Position numbers and translations under genes: made by a program. Positions 60,739-64,000 of a DNA stretch of 64,000 bases are shown here, in pieces. Under the pieces are notes generated by a model. That model was not told the DNA's origin and did not search any database. It worked only from the letters and a program-made list of their open reading frames with translations. Within the stretch, counting starts at the first letter, position 1; each line of letters opens with the position of its first letter. Source of the stretch: Paenibacillus chondroitinus NBRC 15376 (lineage in GTDB: Bacteria; Bacillota; Bacilli; Paenibacillales; NBRC-103111); the NCBI RefSeq assembly GCF_004000765.1, contig NZ_BILW01000027.1:28270-92269 (forward strand), given 5' to 3'.

Positions 60739-60795
60739 GCAAACGCTGCGAAACAGAATAAACTTGTAACCAACTACTGTTAGGCATAAAATATG

Positions 60796-60840
60796 AGAAG
60801 GCTGCGATTTAGGCGCAAAACCTAGATGGCAGTCTTTTTT
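60796..60840 (+). terminator. Terminator after metY
   Basis: Imperfect long stem (GAAGGCTGCGATTTAGG with CCTAGATGGCAGTC) around GCGCAAAA, then six T. Confidence 0.75.
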
Positions 60841-60933
60841 ACGTTGAAATTCGACTTCATGCAACTTTTACTGGAGATGAGAAGTCTATTTCAAGTGTAA
60901 GTTTTTCAATTTCGAGGAGGCATTCACCTGAGC

Positions 60934-61782
60934 ATGAACAAAATGACAACATACTCGCTCGCCCTGCTAGTGGTGTTATCCATACTAGCGGGATGCGGCA
61001 AAGAGGAAGCTGTACCAAGCACGAGCCCAGCTGCCAGCGCGACGACAACGGCTACACCCAATACGGCGACTTCCACAACATCGCCTGTCACAACGGCGAC
61101 AGCTTCGCCGCAAACAAGTGCTAAGCCGGTTCAGAATCCCTCGGCTTCTCCGAAGGCATCCAGCACACCTTCCAAAAGCGATGGACTTCAAGTCATTGCC
61201 AAGCCGGAAAGTGTAACGGTCCTTGTGAATAAACAATTTTCACTTCCTTCAAGCTATGAGCCGACGGATTTGGTCTATCCGGATATCCCTTTTACATTCG
61301 CGGAGAAGATTGAAAAACGCAAAATGCGCAGCGTCGCAGCGGAAGCGATTGAAAAGCTGGTTGCAGGCGCAAAAAAGGATGGAATCAACATAGCGGGCGT
61401 CTCGGCTTATCGGTCCTATGCCACGCAGAAGTCGCTATTCCAACGTTACGTTCAGAAGGATGGCGAGGAGAAAGCGAAGATGTACAGTGCCGTGCCGGGA
61501 ACCAGTGAGCATGAAACGGGACTTGCGATCGATGTATCCGGCAGTGATGGGAAATGTGCCGCGGAAGACTGCTTTGGTGGGACCAAAGAAGCGAATTGGC
61601 TGGAGAAGCATGTCCAGGAGTACGGATTTGTGATCCGCTATCCCAAGGGAAAAGAGAAAATTACCGGCTACCAATACGAGCCATGGCACATTCGGTATGT
61701 AGGTGTTGATACGGCCAAGGATATGGTTGCCAAAAAGATGACGATGGAAGAGTACTACAATGCAGTGCCTGTAAGCAAGTAA
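60934..61782 (+). CDS. VanY-like D-alanyl-D-alanine carboxypeptidase lipoprotein
   Basis: A 282-aa lipoprotein with a peptidase M15B/VanY domain. The lipobox LAGC is at about residues 18-21, then a T/S/P/A-rich wall-spanning stalk (25-85). The zinc site is SEHETGLAIDVSG (His and Asp) and EPWHIRYVG (second His), with the SAYRSYATQ substrate region before it. Acts outside the membrane, trimming the terminal D-Ala of peptidoglycan stem peptides. Start ATG 60934 or CTG 60928, the latter better spaced from AGGAGG at 60915-60920. No vanRS or resistance genes are near, so a housekeeping role is likely. Confidence 0.9.
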   Translation: MNKMTTYSLALLVVLSILAGCGKEEAVPSTSPAASATTTATPNTATSTTSPVTTATASPQTSAKPVQNPSASPKASSTPSKSDGLQVIAKPESVTVLVNKQFSLPSSYEPTDLVYPDIPFTFAEKIEKRKMRSVAAEAIEKLVAGAKKDGINIAGVSAYRSYATQKSLFQRYVQKDGEEKAKMYSAVPGTSEHETGLAIDVSGSDGKCAAEDCFGGTKEANWLEKHVQEYGFVIRYPKGKEKITGYQYEPWHIRYVGVDTAKDMVAKKMTMEEYYNAVPVSK

Positions 61783-61884
61783 AGTGATGTCGTTATTTTG
61801 CACCCTCGTCTGTCGCTAATTCGAAATTTATCAAGCTGCTTAGGCATGTTAAAATGAAGCCAAGTCACTTATTTGGAGGTTAAC

Positions 61885-62898
61885 ATGATTAAAGTAGCAA
61901 TGTTAAGTTTTTGGCACGTGCACGCAAGGGACTATGCAAAACAGGTTACTGAGCACAAAGATACCGAGATTGTAGCGGTATGGGATGAAATTCCTGAGCG
62001 CGGACAAGCAGAAGCGTCGCAGCGTGGTGTTGCCTTTTATACGGATCTTGCTGAGTTACTGGCAAATAAGGATATTGACGGCGTCGTTGTAGACACACCG
62101 ACAAACATGCACCGTGATGTGATGGTTGCCGCTGCCAAGGCGGGTAAACATATTTTTACGGAGAAAGTTATTGCTCCAACGTTACATGAAGTGAATGAAA
62201 TTTTGGACGCGGTGAATGAAGCCGGTGTAACTTTGACTGTTTCATTGCCGCGTTTGAATCCAACGTATACATTAGCGGTTCAAGAGATTATTGAGAAGGA
62301 ACTGCTGGGCCAGATTACTTTGGTGCGCACTCGTCTATCCCACAATGGCGGTATTTCGACAGATGCGAATCCGAAAGGCTGGCTGCCTGAGCATTTCTAT
62401 AATGCTGAACAATGCGGCGGCGGCGCGCTAATCGATCTTGGCTGTCATCCGATGTATCTAACTCGTCTATTCTTGGGTCTTCCTGAATCTGTAAGCGCTT
62501 CTTATGGTTATGTGACGGGTAGAGAAGTTGAAGATAATGCTGTAGCTACGCTTCAATATGCGAATGGCGCCCTAGGCATCGTAGAAGCTGGTTTTGTGAA
62601 CGCTCACTCACCATTCGTGATTGAAGTTCATGGCACAGAAGGCAGCGTGCTGTACTCTGATCATGACGGAAGAGTTCTGGTGCGCACGAGAAAAAATGCT
62701 GACGCTGGCTGGACAGCCTATGAGAATGGGCCGAAAGAGAAACCGTCTGCTTTTGATCAATGGGTAGCTCACATTCAAAACGGAACAAAAGCCACTGAAA
62801 ATATTCAATTGGCTGTGGACTTAACGAAGCTGATGGAGGCTTCCAACCGCTCCGCCGGGTCCAAACAACAAGTACGAATTGATTCTCTGGCTCAGTAA
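61885..62898 (+). CDS. Gfo/Idh/MocA family oxidoreductase
   Basis: A 337-aa NAD(P)-dependent dehydrogenase: N-terminal Rossmann domain (MIKVAMLSFWHVHARDYAKQ, with the GxGxxG region altered) and C-terminal alpha/beta domain with LIDLGCHPMYLTRLFLG. The usual EKP motif is EKV (FTEKVIAPT). Family members oxidise sugars, inositols or sugar acids. Start ATG 61885 after GGAGG. It is 34 nt upstream of a cupin-AraC regulator, so the pair is probably a sugar-responsive unit. Confidence 0.87.
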   Translation: MIKVAMLSFWHVHARDYAKQVTEHKDTEIVAVWDEIPERGQAEASQRGVAFYTDLAELLANKDIDGVVVDTPTNMHRDVMVAAAKAGKHIFTEKVIAPTLHEVNEILDAVNEAGVTLTVSLPRLNPTYTLAVQEIIEKELLGQITLVRTRLSHNGGISTDANPKGWLPEHFYNAEQCGGGALIDLGCHPMYLTRLFLGLPESVSASYGYVTGREVEDNAVATLQYANGALGIVEAGFVNAHSPFVIEVHGTEGSVLYSDHDGRVLVRTRKNADAGWTAYENGPKEKPSAFDQWVAHIQNGTKATENIQLAVDLTKLMEASNRSAGSKQQVRIDSLAQ

Positions 62899-62932
62899 TA
62901 CATCATCTGCACAGAATGGATGGAGGTTCAGC

Positions 62933-63883
62933 ATGAGTCAGCCCTTTTACTTCGAACCGATGCTTGAAAATCCAACGGCTCTTGATCGTTTGGACTTGCG
63001 ATTTCGGTGGGGATCTTACGGAATCCGTGTGCTTCGCTGTCATCTGACCTCCTTTCCGGCTGGAACGGTAATCGATTTCCATCATCATTCCGAATTCGAG
63101 TTTCATTACATCCCTAGCGGAAAAGGCAAAGTCATCCTGGATGGAGTTACCCATCCTTTGCAAGAAGGGATGCTGTATGTCACAGCTCCGGGGGTTTTGC
63201 ACCGCCAAGAGGCGGATGAACACGAGAAGATGGATGAGTTGTGCTTGCATGTTGATTTTGTACGGCTGGAAGGGTCACCGCTGGACGGAGACGCTGGAAG
63301 CGAATCGCAGGCTTGGGGCGAAGCGTGGGAGATTGCAGAGGCAGATGCATGCATCAAGCAGCTAAGCGAGCTTCCGCATCTTCCTGCCTTTGACCGTCAG
63401 GAAGCGATGAAATGCTTTCTGGTCGCCTTTGAAGCTTGGCGGGACAACCAGCTCGGCCAGTATACGATCATCAAGCAATCGATTATCCAGATGCTGCTCA
63501 GAACCATCGGCGCTTACAAAGCGGATCATCAGGGGCTCGATTTGCCGTCACGCGATATGAAAAGCTACCGCTATCAGCTGGCGGTACAGTTCATCGAAGA
63601 CAACTTCCGGCGTCCGTTGACACTGGAAGGCGTTGCCGAGCGGCTGCAAATCTCCTCGCGGCAGCTTCAGCGCATCTTTAAAGAACAAGCGAACATTTCA
63701 TTCAGCGAATATTTGGAGCAGGTTCGTTTAAAGCATGTGTGCACAGAGCTGTTGCAGACTACGATGACCTTGGAGAAAATCGCCGAGAAGAGCGGCTTTG
63801 CTTCCAGCAATTATTTGCATTATGTTTTCAAAAAAGCGCATGGCGTCACGCCAAACCGGTATCGTGAGCGCCTGCATGGATAA
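62933..63883 (+). CDS. AraC-family regulator with cupin sensor domain
   Basis: A 316-aa regulator: N-terminal cupin (FPAGTVIDFHHHSEFEFHYIPSGKGKVILDG, about 37-70) for ligand sensing and C-terminal double helix-turn-helix (about 215-315: LEGVAERLQISSRQLQRIFKE and LEKIAEKSGFASSNYLHYVFKKAHGVTPNRYRER). This layout is common for regulators of sugar catabolism in Paenibacillus. Start ATG 62933 after GGAGG; it follows the oxidoreductase gene by 34 nt, so probably one transcript. Target unknown. Confidence 0.92.
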   Translation: MSQPFYFEPMLENPTALDRLDLRFRWGSYGIRVLRCHLTSFPAGTVIDFHHHSEFEFHYIPSGKGKVILDGVTHPLQEGMLYVTAPGVLHRQEADEHEKMDELCLHVDFVRLEGSPLDGDAGSESQAWGEAWEIAEADACIKQLSELPHLPAFDRQEAMKCFLVAFEAWRDNQLGQYTIIKQSIIQMLLRTIGAYKADHQGLDLPSRDMKSYRYQLAVQFIEDNFRRPLTLEGVAERLQISSRQLQRIFKEQANISFSEYLEQVRLKHVCTELLQTTMTLEKIAEKSGFASSNYLHYVFKKAHGVTPNRYRERLHG

Positions 63884-63884
63884 G

Positions 63885-63951
63885 AAAAAGGCTGTTTCTG
63901 CCGCTATCTTAGTTGAGTTCAACTAGGATGTGGCAGGCACAGCCTTTTTTT
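63885..63951 (+). terminator. Terminator after the AraC gene
   Basis: AAAAAGGCTGT / ACAGCCTTTTTTT outer stem with an inner hairpin (GTTGAGTTCAAC). The last 48 bases of the window hold no visible gene. Confidence 0.85.
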
Positions 63952-64000
63952 AGTTGGTGGGTCATTTAAAGGGGGCGGACGATGCCAGGGGCGGGCGGGC

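Noticed and set aside
60934..61782. Vancomycin-resistance vanY
   Set aside because: Single carboxypeptidase lipoprotein without vanRS, vanHAX or related genes; more likely ordinary cell-wall turnover.

Overview
The window looks like chromosomal DNA of a Paenibacillus-type bacterium (Paenibacillaceae, Bacillota). This rests on the strong AGGAGG-type ribosome-binding sites, frequent GTG/TTG starts, LplB/LplC/YtcQ-type sugar importers without their own ATPase, a CcpA-type cre box, and Bacillus-type genes (YhaM, YunC, OhrR, YbaK). No rRNA, tRNA, CRISPR array, transposase or prophage gene was found by eye.

Layout. 1-8.3 kb: carbohydrate module with the 3' part of a GH95 alpha-fucosidase, a two-permease plus lipoprotein importer behind a cre box, and a second GH95-like enzyme. 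8.5-10.4 kb: two aldo/keto reductases, the first broken by a one-base frameshift. 10.5-18.6 kb: an RNA-repair island with two overlapping WYL regulators facing rtcB1, a short leader ORF/RNA with its own promoter and terminator, an RlaP-type nucleotidyltransferase, rtcB2, an AAA ATPase, KptA/Tpt1 and a TatD remnant cut off by a repeat. 19-27 kb: a tightly overlapping five-gene system (SWIM zinc finger, HEAT-like protein, MoxR AAA ATPase, DUF5682 protein, VWA protein) resembling the E. coli yehL/M/P/Q group. It is followed by the exoribonuclease YhaM.

28.5-40.4 kb: an Lrp/AsnC regulator faces a ten-gene catabolic operon with three amidohydrolases, a Rieske oxygenase, a flavodoxin-like protein, a creatininase-family hydrolase, an FAD oxidase and a complete THI5/NMT1-type ABC importer. 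It is probably for an N-heterocyclic compound. 40.5-46.7 kb: a membrane histidine kinase, then an unusual pair (NHLP-type peptide precursor and class I isoprenoid synthase) divergent from an OhrR-type regulator, then small metabolic and transport genes. 47-51 kb: a GGDEF/EAL protein, an unknown protein, YbaK, a cluster of about 185-bp inverted-repeat elements, and YunC.

51-59.3 kb: an amino-acid ABC importer and a four-gene MacB/FtsX-like efflux operon whose last ATPase carries an AbrB-like tail. 59.4-64 kb: MetY, a VanY-like lipoprotein carboxypeptidase, a Gfo/Idh/MocA oxidoreductase and an AraC regulator with a cupin domain.

The most interesting parts are the RNA-repair island next to the MoxR-VWA system, the promoter-ORF-terminator unit between rtcB1 and the nucleotidyltransferase gene, and the NHLP-peptide/isoprenoid-synthase pair. 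All family assignments come from reading motifs; no database search was run.
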